Shown one piece after another: positions 36,907 through 46,790 of a stretch of DNA of 64,000 bases. The stretch's first letter is position 1; each line of letters starts with the position of its first letter. The stretch lies in contig DHZH01000005.1 in assembly GCA_002414385.1 (NCBI GenBank), positions 1 to 64,000 on the forward strand, written 5' to 3'. Source of the DNA: Gammaproteobacteria bacterium UBA5109 (lineage in GTDB: Bacteria > Pseudomonadota > Gammaproteobacteria > Pseudomonadales > Pseudohongiellaceae). The notes under the pieces are model-generated. The model ran no database searches. It saw only the letters and a list, made by a program, of their open reading frames with translations, and had not been told where the DNA came from. The translations under genes were made by a program, and so were the position numbers.

Positions 36907-37641
36907 ATGTCCAGTGTTAAAGCAAAACTACCGCGTCATGTTGCGATTATTATGGATGGTAATAATCGCTGGGCCAAAAAGCAGAATAATACCCAGCTTT
37001 CCGGTCATCGAGCCGGTGCCGTTCAGGCCAGGGCTATCACCAATTATTGTGCCGATCTTAGTATTGAATTCCTGACCCTGTTTGTATTCAGCAGTGAAAA
37101 CTGGTTGCGCCCGAAAAAGGAAGTAAATGCCCTGATGGCATTGTTTCTGACTGTTCTGCAGCGCCAGGAAATCAATAAACTGCACTCCCGCAATATACGC
37201 ATTAAATTTATCGGCGACCGTCAGCGTTTTCCAAAAAAACTCAGGGACCAGATGCAGGCAGCAGAAGAACTGACTGCAAAAAACAGCGGCCTGATTGTTA
37301 ATGTGGCAGCCAATTACGGTGGTCGCTGGGATGTGATGCAGGCAGCCAAAAAGCTGGCTGCCGAGGTGCAGGATAATAGCCTGCAGATAAATGATATTGA
37401 TGAAAGTCAGTTTCAGCAATACATTTCAATGGGAGATGTGCCAGATCCGGATTTATGTATCCGCACCGGTGGTGAACAACGTATTTCAAACTTTCTGCTT
37501 TGGCAATTTGCCTATACCGAATTATATTTTACTGAGGTTTATTGGCCGGACTTTGATGAAAAGCAGATGGATCTGGCCCTGGCTGATTTTGCCCGGCGTC
37601 AGCGTCGCTATGGAAAGGCCAGCGAGCAGTTAGAGTCCTGA
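36907..37641 (+). CDS. uppS: Undecaprenyl diphosphate synthase
   Basis: A 244-residue cis-prenyltransferase producing the C55 carrier lipid for peptidoglycan and LPS. The diphosphate-binding motif is IIMDGNNRWAKK (about 14-25), with Asn where most family members have Gly after GN. SSENWLRPKKEV and the C-terminal PDLCIRTGGEQRISNFLLWQ motif with FTEVYWPDF are intact. It is followed after 5 bp by cdsA. The DUF368 gene near the end of the window handles recycling of the same lipid. Confidence 0.96.
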   Translation: MSSVKAKLPRHVAIIMDGNNRWAKKQNNTQLSGHRAGAVQARAITNYCADLSIEFLTLFVFSSENWLRPKKEVNALMALFLTVLQRQEINKLHSRNIRIKFIGDRQRFPKKLRDQMQAAEELTAKNSGLIVNVAANYGGRWDVMQAAKKLAAEVQDNSLQINDIDESQFQQYISMGDVPDPDLCIRTGGEQRISNFLLWQFAYTELYFTEVYWPDFDEKQMDLALADFARRQRRYGKASEQLES

Positions 37642-37646
37642 AGCCA

Positions 37647-38462
37647 ATGTTGCAACAGAGAATCCTGACAGCGTTTTTCCTTTTCCTTTTTCTTTTTATT
37701 GCTGCATTTTATTTTAATGAATTACTGTTCTTTTTATTCCTGACGGCAATAACCACCCTGGCAATATGGGAGTGGAGTCAGCTCACAGGAATTGCTTCTC
37801 CGGCTGCTCGGGCTGCTTATTCGGTAATTGTCATTGGTCTGTTTGTCCTGGCTTATTTTTTCCTGAGCAACATCCTGCCGGTTTTACTACTACTGAGTCT
37901 GTGCTTCTGGGTGCTGGCGTTTATTCTGATTTTGCTGTATCCGGCTTTTTCTTCAGTCTGGGACAAAAAAACATTGCTTGCCCTGATCGGGTTGCCGGTT
38001 TTATTTCCATGCTGGTACGGTCTTTTGAGTCTGCGCGAAGAAGCAGATTTTATCTATGTGTTTATCGGCCTGTTTCTATTGGTCGGTGCTGCAGACACAG
38101 GTGCCTATTTTGCCGGCAAGTATCTTGGCAAACATAAACTGGCGGTAAGGGTCAGCCCGAATAAAACCTGGGAAGGAGTTGCCGGTGGCATGCTGTGCTG
38201 CATTGCTGTCACTTATTTATACTCACTGATTCAGAGCGAACAGAATGAAATTGGATTTTCCCTGCCTGCTTTAATCCTTGTGCCATTTCTGGTGACAAGT
38301 TTCAGTATTACCGGTGATTTGTTTGAGAGCATGCTTAAACGTAATCGTAATCTGAAGGACAGTGGTAATTTATTACCGGGCCATGGTGGCATACTTGATC
38401 GTATTGATGGGGTAGTGGCAGCAGCGCCGGTCTACCTGCTTAGCATGCAGATATTTGTATAA
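37647..38462 (+). CDS. cdsA: Phosphatidate cytidylyltransferase
   Basis: A 271-residue multi-pass membrane enzyme making CDP-diacylglycerol for phospholipid synthesis. About seven or eight hydrophobic segments are visible. The CDP-alcohol signature near the C terminus reads ESMLKRNRNLKDSGNLLPGHGGILDRIDG (in parts: KRNRNLKD and LLPGHGGILDRID). It sits tightly between uppS and dxr, the usual position. Confidence 0.95.
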   Translation: MLQQRILTAFFLFLFLFIAAFYFNELLFFLFLTAITTLAIWEWSQLTGIASPAARAAYSVIVIGLFVLAYFFLSNILPVLLLLSLCFWVLAFILILLYPAFSSVWDKKTLLALIGLPVLFPCWYGLLSLREEADFIYVFIGLFLLVGAADTGAYFAGKYLGKHKLAVRVSPNKTWEGVAGGMLCCIAVTYLYSLIQSEQNEIGFSLPALILVPFLVTSFSITGDLFESMLKRNRNLKDSGNLLPGHGGILDRIDGVVAAAPVYLLSMQIFV

Positions 38463-38465
38463 GTT

Positions 38466-39674
38466 ATGACAGACACACAGTCCAGACAGCAAATCACCAT
38501 TCTCGGTTCAACCGGCTCAATTGGCGTGAATACGCTCAAGGTTGTTGCAGCTAATCCGGAAGATTATGAAGTCTTTGCCTTATCTGCCAGATCCCAGGTC
38601 GACGTGCTGTTTCAGCAGTGTATGGAATTCCGCCCCCGCTTAGCTGTGATGGTGGATGCCGCAGCAGCCCGTGAATTAAGCAACAAACTACAGGCCGAAG
38701 GCAGTAATACCCGGGTGATGAGTGGTACTGCTGCACTGCAGGAGATAGCCGCGCATGAAAGCTGCGATATCGTGATGGCAGCCATTGTCGGAGGAGCCGG
38801 TTTGTTGTCCTCACTGGCTGCGGCGCGTGCCGGCAAACGTATCCTGCTGGCAAATAAAGAAGCCCTGGTGATGGCTGGTGACCTGTTTATGCAGGCCGTT
38901 GCAGAAGGGGGCGCACTGTTACTGCCCATCGACAGTGAACATAATGCCATTTTTCAGTGCCTGCCGATTGATTCTCGTGGACGCTTTGCAGATACCCCGG
39001 AACAGGGGGTGGAAAAAATTGTCCTTACCGCCTCAGGCGGCCCTTTTCTGGGGAAATCTCCGGATCAGCTAAAACAGGTAACTCCGGCACAGGCCTGCGC
39101 ACACCCAAACTGGGCAATGGGCAGAAAAATTTCGGTGGATTCCGCGACCCTGATGAACAAGGCACTGGAATTCATCGAAGCCAGTATTCTGTTTAGCTTG
39201 CCTGCCTCCAGGATTGAGGTCCTGATTCACCCGGAAAGTATTGTGCATTCTATGGTTTACTACAGCGATGGCTCGGTTCTGGCGCAACTGGGGAATCCGG
39301 ACATGTGTACACCGATAGCCTATGGCCTGGCCTGGCCGCAGCGCATTGATTCTGGCGTGGCAGCCCTGGATTTACAGGGTATTGGACGTCTGAATTTTGC
39401 AGATGTCGACAAGACCTGCTTTCCGGGACTGGAACTGGGCAAACAGGCAGCGCAGAACCGCGGCACAGCGCCGGTTATTCTCAACGCCGCCAATGAGGCT
39501 GCGGTCGCTGCCTTTCTGGCGGGAACACTCAGTTTTAATGAAATTCCTGTTATCATAGGGGATACACTGAACAGGCTGGAAGTCCGCTCGGTTTCAGACA
39601 TTGAAGAGGTGCTGGAAGCGGATTCAGAGGCCAGAAAACTGGCTGAAAAGCTGATAAATTCCCGAAATTCGTAA
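38466..39674 (+). CDS. dxr: 1-deoxy-D-xylulose 5-phosphate reductoisomerase
   Basis: A 402-residue enzyme that converts DXP to MEP, the second step of the non-mevalonate isoprenoid pathway. NADPH-binding start TILGSTGSIGVNTLKV (about 11-26), LLANKEALVMAGDL, PIDSEHNAIFQCLP (metal-binding), TASGGPFLG and MGRKISVDSATLMNKALEFIEA are all present. ispD and ispF of the same pathway lie 20 kb downstream. Confidence 0.97.
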   Translation: MTDTQSRQQITILGSTGSIGVNTLKVVAANPEDYEVFALSARSQVDVLFQQCMEFRPRLAVMVDAAAARELSNKLQAEGSNTRVMSGTAALQEIAAHESCDIVMAAIVGGAGLLSSLAAARAGKRILLANKEALVMAGDLFMQAVAEGGALLLPIDSEHNAIFQCLPIDSRGRFADTPEQGVEKIVLTASGGPFLGKSPDQLKQVTPAQACAHPNWAMGRKISVDSATLMNKALEFIEASILFSLPASRIEVLIHPESIVHSMVYYSDGSVLAQLGNPDMCTPIAYGLAWPQRIDSGVAALDLQGIGRLNFADVDKTCFPGLELGKQAAQNRGTAPVILNAANEAAVAAFLAGTLSFNEIPVIIGDTLNRLEVRSVSDIEEVLEADSEARKLAEKLINSRNS

Positions 39675-39695
39675 ATGCAGAAACAATAGATAAAA

Positions 39696-41075
39696 ATGGA
39701 AGCCCTACAAGCACTTACAATAAATATTCTGGCCTTGCTGGTGACTCTGGGCATCCTGGTTACTATTCACGAGTTTGGTCATTACTGGGTTGCCAGACGC
39801 TGTGGCGTCAAAATCGAATGTTTTTCCATTGGTTTTGGCAAATCGCTGTTCAGCTGGTGGCGCGGCGATACTGAATACCGGATTGCGGTTTTGCCGCTGG
39901 GCGGCTACGTCAAGATGTTTGGAGAGCGTGAAGGCGATATCAGTGAAGCTGAAAAAGCCTATGCCTTCAATTTCAAGTCCCTGCCACAAAAGACGGCTAT
40001 TGTCGCGGCAGGACCTCTGGCCAACCTGGTGCTCGCCGTATTCCTCTACTGGATAATGTTTATGACAGGCGTCAGCGGGATTGCCCCTGTCGTCGGCAAC
40101 CTCAACGCAGAATCACCGGCCGAGCAGATCGGCATGCAGCGTGGCGCTGAAATAGTCAGCATTGATGGGCAGACCACCCGCACCTGGCAGCAAGTGCGCG
40201 TGGCCTTACTGAATCGACTTGGTGAAAGCGGCACAATCAATATTGTCTACAGTCCGGAAGACAGCGACCTGATTCGGGAAAACAATATCCGTATAGAGCG
40301 CTGGCTGATTGATCAGGCTGAACCGGATGTCCTCGGTGCGCTGGGAATCACTCCCTGGAGAATTGATATACCTGCTGTTATCGGACAGGTGGTGGAAGGC
40401 AGCCGCGCAGAGCAGGCCGGTCTGCAACCCGGTGATGAAATTGTTGCAGTTGAGCAGCAGGAGCTTAATGGCTGGCTGGACTGGGTGGATACCGTGCGCA
40501 ATAACCCGGAACAGGACCTGCAGATTTCCGTGCTTCGCGACGGGATGCGACTAAGCCTTGGCATTCGTCCGGAGATGAGTATTAACAATAACGGTGAGCA
40601 AAGCGGGTATATCGGAGCAGGGGTATCTGCACCGGAAGAAATCCCGAGTCTGCCAGCTGAAATGAACCGTTCCGTCCGCTATTCAGCACTGGCAGCGGTT
40701 CCATATGCTTTTACCGAAACCTGGGATAACGCGGTCTTTATTGTTGATTCCATCAAGAAAATGATTGTCGGCCTGATTTCAGTGGAAAATCTGAGTGGCC
40801 CGATCACAATTGCACAAGTTGCCGGTCAGACTGCAACTTTTGGGCTGGAATACTATCTAAGTTTTCTCGCAGTGCTGAGTATCAGTCTGGGGATTCTGAA
40901 TTTATTGCCGATTCCAGTGTTGGACGGAGGACATTTGCTGTATTACCTGATTGAAGCCGTGATTCGCCGGCCCGTACCGGAAAAAGTGCAGGCCATGGGC
41001 ATGCAATTGGGCATTTTTCTGATCGTATCCATCATGTTCATTGCCTTTTACAACGATATTAATCGTTTGTTTTAG
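39696..41075 (+). CDS. rseP: Site-2 intramembrane metalloprotease RseP
   Basis: A 459-residue M50 zinc protease that cleaves RseA and clears signal peptides. The zinc motif HEFGH lies in the first membrane span (about 24-28), two PDZ domains lie between the first and later spans (about 115-200 and 220-300), and the third zinc ligand is in NLLPIPVLDGGHLLYYL (about 405-421). About four membrane spans. Located just before bamA as in most gammaproteobacteria. Confidence 0.96.
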   Translation: MEALQALTINILALLVTLGILVTIHEFGHYWVARRCGVKIECFSIGFGKSLFSWWRGDTEYRIAVLPLGGYVKMFGEREGDISEAEKAYAFNFKSLPQKTAIVAAGPLANLVLAVFLYWIMFMTGVSGIAPVVGNLNAESPAEQIGMQRGAEIVSIDGQTTRTWQQVRVALLNRLGESGTINIVYSPEDSDLIRENNIRIERWLIDQAEPDVLGALGITPWRIDIPAVIGQVVEGSRAEQAGLQPGDEIVAVEQQELNGWLDWVDTVRNNPEQDLQISVLRDGMRLSLGIRPEMSINNNGEQSGYIGAGVSAPEEIPSLPAEMNRSVRYSALAAVPYAFTETWDNAVFIVDSIKKMIVGLISVENLSGPITIAQVAGQTATFGLEYYLSFLAVLSISLGILNLLPIPVLDGGHLLYYLIEAVIRRPVPEKVQAMGMQLGIFLIVSIMFIAFYNDINRLF

Positions 41076-41117
41076 AGGACCTGTTAACAGGCCCTGAGGC
41101 CTCTGCAAAAGTATCTT

Positions 41118-43850
41118 ATGTACCGATTTTTACAACGTCTAATATTCTGCTTTGTCCTGCTGTTGCCAATTTCTCCGGCAGTTTATGCACAGCAAAGTTT
41201 TACTGTGTCAGAAATTTATCTGGAAAACCTGCAACGGGTTTCCTCCACGACAATCTTCAGTCTCATCAATGTCAACATTGGTGATGAAGTGGAGCAGGGA
41301 GATATCGCCGAGATAATCCGCGACCTGATGGCAACCGGTTTTTTTGACGGGGTCGAAGTCAGTCAGGGTGATAATAATGAGTTGATCATCAGCGTTGATG
41401 AACGACCGTCAATCAGCAGTGTTACGCTCGATGGTAATGATGCCATTCCGGAAGAGGCGCTGCTGGAAAACCTGAGTAATGTCGGTCTTGCTGTTGGTGA
41501 GCTTTTCAATCCATCTGTGCTGGAACAGATGCAGATTGCCCTGGAAAGCCAGTATGTTGCTCAGGGACTATATGGCGCCATTGTGGAAATTGATATTCAG
41601 GAGCAGGAGCGTAACCGGGTCGCAATACAGATTAATATTTCGGAAGGGGACCCATCCAGAATAACGCATATCAATATTGTCGGTAATGAAGCATTCTCCG
41701 ATGAAGAATTGCTGGAGCTGTTTGAGCTTCGCGAAAGCCACTTTATGTCATTTATAAGTGGCGATGACCGGTATTCACGTGAACAGATTACCGGCGATCT
41801 GGAAAATCTAGAATCCTTTTACCGCGATCAGGGTTATGTCAATTTCAATATCACCCTGCCTGTAGTTTCCCTTTCACCGGATCGTGATCAGGTATATATC
41901 ACCATTAATATCGATGAAGGTGAAATCTACCGCATCAATGATGTATCACTGGCAGGCGACCTGGTGGGCTCTGAAGATATGCTGGGGCAGATAATGAGCT
42001 TTATTCAGCCCGGTCAGGTCTATTCGCAAATCCTGGTGACGCAGATTGCAGAAACCATGACGAATATTCTGAGTAATCGCGGTTACTTCTTTGCGGAAGT
42101 AAACGGTGTACCAATCATTAATGAAGATGATGGCACTGTCGATGTCACTTTCTTTGTGGTACCCGGTAACCGCACTTACGTTAATCGAATCAGTTTCAGC
42201 GGCAACCGTCTGACCGTGGACGAAGTCCTGCGTCAGGAAATGCGCCAGATGGAAGGAGCGCCGGCTTCAGTCAATGCCCTGGAACAGTCCAAGATAAGGC
42301 TCGAGCGCCTGGGTTTTTTCTCCTCGGTGGAATATGAAACCAATGAAGTGGGCGGTGTCACAGACCAGATTGATGTGAACTATACCGTGCAGGAGGAATC
42401 ATCCGGTGCAATCAATTTTGCGGTTGGCTATGGTCAGGTTCAGGGTCTGACCCTTAGCGCCAACATTCAGGAAAACAATTTCCTGGGTTCCGGTAACCAG
42501 GTTGGTATTGGTATCAACACCAGCCAGTTCCAGACCAATTACAGCTTTAATTTTCGCGACCCCTATTACACAGTCGATGGTGTCAGCCGTAGCTTTGCCA
42601 TTTCCTATACCAAGTCAGATTACGCCGAACTGAACCTGACCAGTTACAGTACCAACCAGTTTTCCACCAGCGTTGGATTTGGTTATCCGATTAATGAGAA
42701 CCAGAACCTGAATTTTACCCTGGCCTATACCAATACCGATATTGATACAGGTTTTGGACCGGTGCAGGAAATCGAGGGCAGCCCGACCCTGGACCCACGT
42801 TTTACCAATTATATTGTCAGTCCGGCCCGTCTCAGTGAAGAGACTGACAGCAATGGCAATACCTATCCAATCACCGATGCGGTAATAGCGCCAATTACAG
42901 CGCTACCAGACACTGCCTTTGCTGATATTGAACCCGGCTTCATTGATCGTGAAGGGGACAAGTTTAATGATGTCACACTGAGAATTAACTGGAACCGCAA
43001 TAATCTTATTCAGCCGGGGATTTTCCCCACCGGTGGAAACTCACAGCAGGTTTCACTGGAATTTGCCGTGCCGGGCAGTGACATGTCGTTCTACCGTCTG
43101 CAGATGTTTGCAGAAACTTACATCCCCCTGAATAACTATATTCCGTTTTTATCCAATGAATGGAAGCTGCATTTTGATGCCCGATTTGGTTATGGCGATG
43201 CTTATGGAGGGACAGAACAACTACCGTTCTTCCGTAATTTTTATGCCGGCGGTCTGCGCACTGTCAGGGGTTATGAGACCAATACCCTTGGCCCAAGAAG
43301 CACGCCACCGCTGACATATCGGACCCAGTTTACTGAGCTCAGAAGAGACGCTAACGGGGATCCAATTCTGGATGCCAATGGCAATGCAAGCCTGGATACG
43401 AGCTCGGAAAGAGCCTATATCCTTGAGCAGGCAGTTGATGCCAGTGGTAATCCGATTTTTGATGCCAGCGGCCAGCCGGTATTTGAAAATGAACTGTTTT
43501 CCAGCCAACTCTTCTTCCGTGATCCCTTGCCTTTTGGGGGTAATATACAGCTTGTGGGAACAGCCGAAATACTTTTCCCGTTTGGCTTTCTTGAGGGCAG
43601 AGAGCGGCTTCGATCAAGTCTCTTCGTTGATGCCGGCAATGTCTTTTCCAGCTACTGTACGAGCCGCCAGGTAGCCAATAATAACTGCTCTGATTTCTCC
43701 TTTGATGAGATGCGTTATTCGGCTGGAGTCTCCATCAGCTGGTTCTCGGGCATCATGGGGATAATGACCTTTAGTCTTGCTAAACCATTTAATAACAGTA
43801 TCATTGACGAAAGTGAATCCTTCCAGTTTGATATTGGGACAACTTTCTAG
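41118..43850 (+). CDS. bamA: Outer membrane assembly factor BamA, with loop insertions
   Basis: A 910-residue Omp85 protein, about 100 residues longer than E. coli BamA. After a signal peptide (about 1-25, ending VYA) come five POTRA domains (about 27-430) and a 16-strand barrel with a terminal FQFDIGTTF. The conserved loop-6 motif is VRGYE (in GGLRTVRGYETNTLG). Two insertions are conspicuous: one near 570-610 and one after VRGY (about 735-800) containing repeats of the form DA-NG-P--DA-G-P. It inserts beta-barrel proteins into the outer membrane; Skp, encoded next, delivers substrates. Confidence 0.96.
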   Translation: MYRFLQRLIFCFVLLLPISPAVYAQQSFTVSEIYLENLQRVSSTTIFSLINVNIGDEVEQGDIAEIIRDLMATGFFDGVEVSQGDNNELIISVDERPSISSVTLDGNDAIPEEALLENLSNVGLAVGELFNPSVLEQMQIALESQYVAQGLYGAIVEIDIQEQERNRVAIQINISEGDPSRITHINIVGNEAFSDEELLELFELRESHFMSFISGDDRYSREQITGDLENLESFYRDQGYVNFNITLPVVSLSPDRDQVYITINIDEGEIYRINDVSLAGDLVGSEDMLGQIMSFIQPGQVYSQILVTQIAETMTNILSNRGYFFAEVNGVPIINEDDGTVDVTFFVVPGNRTYVNRISFSGNRLTVDEVLRQEMRQMEGAPASVNALEQSKIRLERLGFFSSVEYETNEVGGVTDQIDVNYTVQEESSGAINFAVGYGQVQGLTLSANIQENNFLGSGNQVGIGINTSQFQTNYSFNFRDPYYTVDGVSRSFAISYTKSDYAELNLTSYSTNQFSTSVGFGYPINENQNLNFTLAYTNTDIDTGFGPVQEIEGSPTLDPRFTNYIVSPARLSEETDSNGNTYPITDAVIAPITALPDTAFADIEPGFIDREGDKFNDVTLRINWNRNNLIQPGIFPTGGNSQQVSLEFAVPGSDMSFYRLQMFAETYIPLNNYIPFLSNEWKLHFDARFGYGDAYGGTEQLPFFRNFYAGGLRTVRGYETNTLGPRSTPPLTYRTQFTELRRDANGDPILDANGNASLDTSSERAYILEQAVDASGNPIFDASGQPVFENELFSSQLFFRDPLPFGGNIQLVGTAEILFPFGFLEGRERLRSSLFVDAGNVFSSYCTSRQVANNNCSDFSFDEMRYSAGVSISWFSGIMGIMTFSLAKPFNNSIIDESESFQFDIGTTF

Positions 43851-43946
43851 TTAGGGTATTGATTATAAGGCTAAGAGCCTGTTGCCTCAGTATATCTTGT
43901 GGCGAAATCGCTCAAACTAATCAAACTATTTAAGGTACAGGGAACA

Positions 43947-44477
43947 ATGAATAAAATGATGAAAATTTCTGCACTTATTCTCGGCATTCTGTTTAGCGGC
44001 ATGCTGTCAGCCCAGGAAGCCGGCAGCAATTCAGTGCCCCTCCGGGTTGCGATTCTTGATATGGCTGCAGCACTTTATAACTCGGAGCTGGCTACTGCTG
44101 TGCAGGAACAGTTAAGTGCCGATACTGCAGCCGATTCCGCAAGAATCAGAGAGCTGGCCGCCGAAGGTGTCGCCCTGCAGGAACGCCTGACGGTTGACGC
44201 AGAAGTACTTAGTGATGCTGAACGTCGTGACATTCAGGCTCAGCTTGAAGAAATCGGTGTGCAGTACCAGTATCTGGAAAGACGTGTTGACCAGCAGGTT
44301 CAGGAACGCCGCGGTGTGTTCGAACAGACTTATTCGAGCAACCTGATTCAGGCAATCACTGCTGTTGTTGAAGAAGAAAATTTTGATATCGTGTTGCGCG
44401 CAGAAGTTGCTCTGTTCTACAAGGACGCCATGGACATTACGGCAAGAGTGACTGAAAAACTAAACGAACAACAATAA
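43947..44477 (+). CDS. skp: Periplasmic chaperone Skp/OmpH
   Basis: A 176-residue OmpH-family chaperone. ATG 43947 gives a proper signal peptide (MNKMMKISALILGILFSGMLSAQ) and is preceded by CAGGGAA; the frame is open from 43899 but that would bury the signal sequence. The mature part has a short beta region (RVAILDMAAALYNSELA) and a long coiled-coil tentacle (about 55-135). It holds unfolded outer-membrane proteins for BamA, encoded just upstream. Confidence 0.9.
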   Translation: MNKMMKISALILGILFSGMLSAQEAGSNSVPLRVAILDMAAALYNSELATAVQEQLSADTAADSARIRELAAEGVALQERLTVDAEVLSDAERRDIQAQLEEIGVQYQYLERRVDQQVQERRGVFEQTYSSNLIQAITAVVEEENFDIVLRAEVALFYKDAMDITARVTEKLNEQQ

Positions 44478-44489
44478 TATTCTGGCAGT

Positions 44490-45512
44490 GTGGACAAATT
44501 GCGCTCCTATGATCTGGCAAGTCTCGCTGAATTGCTCCAGGTTAAACTGGATGGTGACGCAACAATAAAAATTTCCGGGTTGGCAACACTGGCCAATGCC
44601 AATGAAGGGGATTTGAGTTTCTATCATAATCCCCTTTACTTTAACGACCTTCTGAAATCCCGCGCCTCTGCCGTCATTATTTCCCCGCAACAGGCAGATA
44701 ATTTCCCCGGCAATAAACTGATAGCTGAACAGCCCTACATTTGCTATGCCCGTGCTTCCCATTTATTTGCTGTAAATACCCAGGAAAATTACGGTCTGGC
44801 GGAGTCTGCCCATATTCATCCGCAAGCCAGGCTCGGTGAGAAAATCAATATTGGTAATAACACGGTGGTAGAAGCAGGAGCGAGTATTGCTGATGGAGTA
44901 AGTATCGGTGCCAACTGTGTTATAGGGAGAAACGCCAGCATTGGCAAGGATAGCCGTCTTGACCACAATGTCTGCATTGCCCACGACGTTGTTGTCGGGC
45001 AAAGAGCGTATATCTATTCCGGCGTGGTGATTGGCAGTGATGGATTTGGATTTGCAAAGGAAGGCGAGAAATATCACAAGATTGCCCAGCTGGGCTCGGT
45101 ACTGATCGGTGATGATGTTGAAGTGGGGGCAAATACCTGTATTGATCGTGGTGCACTGGATGATACCCGTATTGGTGATGGCGTTAAGATAGATAATCAG
45201 GTACAAATAGCACACAACGTGGAGATTGGTGATAATACAGTTATCTGCGGTTGCAGTGCAGTTGCCGGCTCTGCCCGGATAGGAAAAAACTGTGTAATTG
45301 CTGGCGGGGTAGGTATCATTAATCATGTGGAGATTACTGACAATGTCACGGTGACAGCCATGTCACTGGTCAATCAGTCAATCACCAGGCCAGGCAGTTA
45401 CTCTTCAGGGACGGGACTGTCGAATACCCTGGAATGGAAAAAGAATATTGTCCGTTTTCGCCAACTGGATAGCATGGCAAAAAGCATTAAAAAGTATTTA
45501 ACAACTAAATAG
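44490..45512 (+). CDS. lpxD: UDP-3-O-(3-hydroxyacyl)glucosamine N-acyltransferase
   Basis: A 340-residue trimeric acyltransferase, third step of lipid A synthesis. GTG start 13 bp after skp. The N-terminal uridine-binding domain (about 1-100) is followed by a left-handed beta helix of hexapeptide repeats (for example ARLGEKINIGNNTVVEAG), with the catalytic His in DHNVCIAHDVVVG and the helical C-terminal end. First of the lpxD-fabZ-lpxA-lpxB run. Confidence 0.96.
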   Translation: MDKLRSYDLASLAELLQVKLDGDATIKISGLATLANANEGDLSFYHNPLYFNDLLKSRASAVIISPQQADNFPGNKLIAEQPYICYARASHLFAVNTQENYGLAESAHIHPQARLGEKINIGNNTVVEAGASIADGVSIGANCVIGRNASIGKDSRLDHNVCIAHDVVVGQRAYIYSGVVIGSDGFGFAKEGEKYHKIAQLGSVLIGDDVEVGANTCIDRGALDDTRIGDGVKIDNQVQIAHNVEIGDNTVICGCSAVAGSARIGKNCVIAGGVGIINHVEITDNVTVTAMSLVNQSITRPGSYSSGTGLSNTLEWKKNIVRFRQLDSMAKSIKKYLTTK

Positions 45513-45526
45513 CATCGAGTTAGTAA

Positions 45527-45979
45527 ATGAGTAATGACAATATAATGTATGTCGAAGATGTCAAAGACTACCTGCCACAACGTTATCCTTTTCTGATGGT
45601 TGACCGGGTACTGGAAATTGAACTTAACAAATATATAAAAGCCTATAAGAACGTCACTACCAACGAAGAGTTTTTTCTCGGGCACTTTCCGCACAAGCCG
45701 ATTATGCCGGGAGTGATGATTATTGAAGCACTGGCCCAGGCTTCCGGTGTACTGGGATTCAAAAGCCAGGAAAAGAAACCCCGTGACGGGTATCTGTATT
45801 ATTTTGTTGGTGCCGATCAGGTTCGCTTCAAGCGCCCGGTAGTCCCAGGCGATCAGTTGGTGCTGGAGTCTGAAATCCTTACGGTACGGCGAGGTATTTA
45901 TAAATTTCAGTGCAAGGCAAGCGTTGATGGCAAAACAGCCTGTGAAGCAATTATTCTGTGTGCCGAGCGCCAGGAGTAA
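45527..45979 (+). CDS. fabZ: 3-hydroxyacyl-ACP dehydratase FabZ
   Basis: A 150-residue hot-dog-fold enzyme that dehydrates hydroxyacyl-ACP in fatty acid elongation. The signature LPQRYPFLMVDRVLEI and the active-site stretch GHFPHKPIMPGVMIIEALAQASG (catalytic His and Glu) are intact. It competes with LpxA for hydroxyacyl-ACP; the two genes being adjacent is the normal arrangement. Confidence 0.97.
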   Translation: MSNDNIMYVEDVKDYLPQRYPFLMVDRVLEIELNKYIKAYKNVTTNEEFFLGHFPHKPIMPGVMIIEALAQASGVLGFKSQEKKPRDGYLYYFVGADQVRFKRPVVPGDQLVLESEILTVRRGIYKFQCKASVDGKTACEAIILCAERQE

Positions 45980-46013
45980 ACCCAGCTACTGAATAAGAAA
46001 ACAGGACAAACTC

Positions 46014-46784
46014 ATGAGCACTAATGATCCTGTCATTGATCCTTCTGCAAAAATTGGCAGTAATGTTGAAATAGGTCCCTGGACTATCATCGGACCGGAA
46101 GTGGAAATTGGTGACAATTGTAAAATTGCCTCCCATGTCGTTATCAGAAGTCATACCAGACTGGGGAAGAACAACCAGGTTTTCCAGTTTGCCTCAGTCG
46201 GCGAAGATCCCTCCGACATGAAATACCACGGTGAAATAAGTCATCTGGAGATTGGTGACAATAACATCATCCGTGAAGGCGCGACCATTCATCGTGGCAC
46301 AGAATTTGGTGGCGGGCTGACCAGAATTGGTTCGGACAATCTTTTTATGCCCTATACGCATGTTGCCCATGACTGCATGGTGGGCAATCACACCATTTTT
46401 TCCAATAACGCTGCCATCAGTGGTCATGTGGAAGTCGGTGACTGGGCTATTCTTGCCGGTTATGCCGGTGTCTATCAGTTTCTTAAAATAGGTGCGCACA
46501 GTTTTGTCGGTGGCCTGACACACGTGAATATGGATGTGCCAGCCTATGTCATCGTCAACGGCAACCCGCCATCGGCCAGAGGCATCAACAGCGTCGGTCT
46601 GGAACGCCGCGGCTTCAGCAAGGATCTTATCCGTACTTTACGACAGGCCTATAAAATCCTCTATCGCGATGGCAAAACCACTGACCAGGCACTTGAAGAG
46701 ATCACTACCCTTGCTGGTGATATACAGGAAATCCGCTTACTGATTGATTCAGTCAAAGCATCAAGTAAAGGCATTACGCGCTGA
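46014..46784 (+). CDS. lpxA: UDP-N-acetylglucosamine acyltransferase
   Basis: A 256-residue trimeric enzyme that starts lipid A synthesis. It is almost wholly a left-handed beta helix of hexapeptide repeats (VEIGPWTIIGPEVEIGDN and on), contains the catalytic His in MPYTHVAHDCMVGN (about 120-133), and ends in a helical domain. The intact NPP(S)ARGIN motif near residue 185 supports assignment. AACTCATG start with weak ribosome site; coupled to its neighbours by short gaps. Confidence 0.96.
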   Translation: MSTNDPVIDPSAKIGSNVEIGPWTIIGPEVEIGDNCKIASHVVIRSHTRLGKNNQVFQFASVGEDPSDMKYHGEISHLEIGDNNIIREGATIHRGTEFGGGLTRIGSDNLFMPYTHVAHDCMVGNHTIFSNNAAISGHVEVGDWAILAGYAGVYQFLKIGAHSFVGGLTHVNMDVPAYVIVNGNPPSARGINSVGLERRGFSKDLIRTLRQAYKILYRDGKTTDQALEEITTLAGDIQEIRLLIDSVKASSKGITR

Positions 46785-46790
46785 TCGCGT

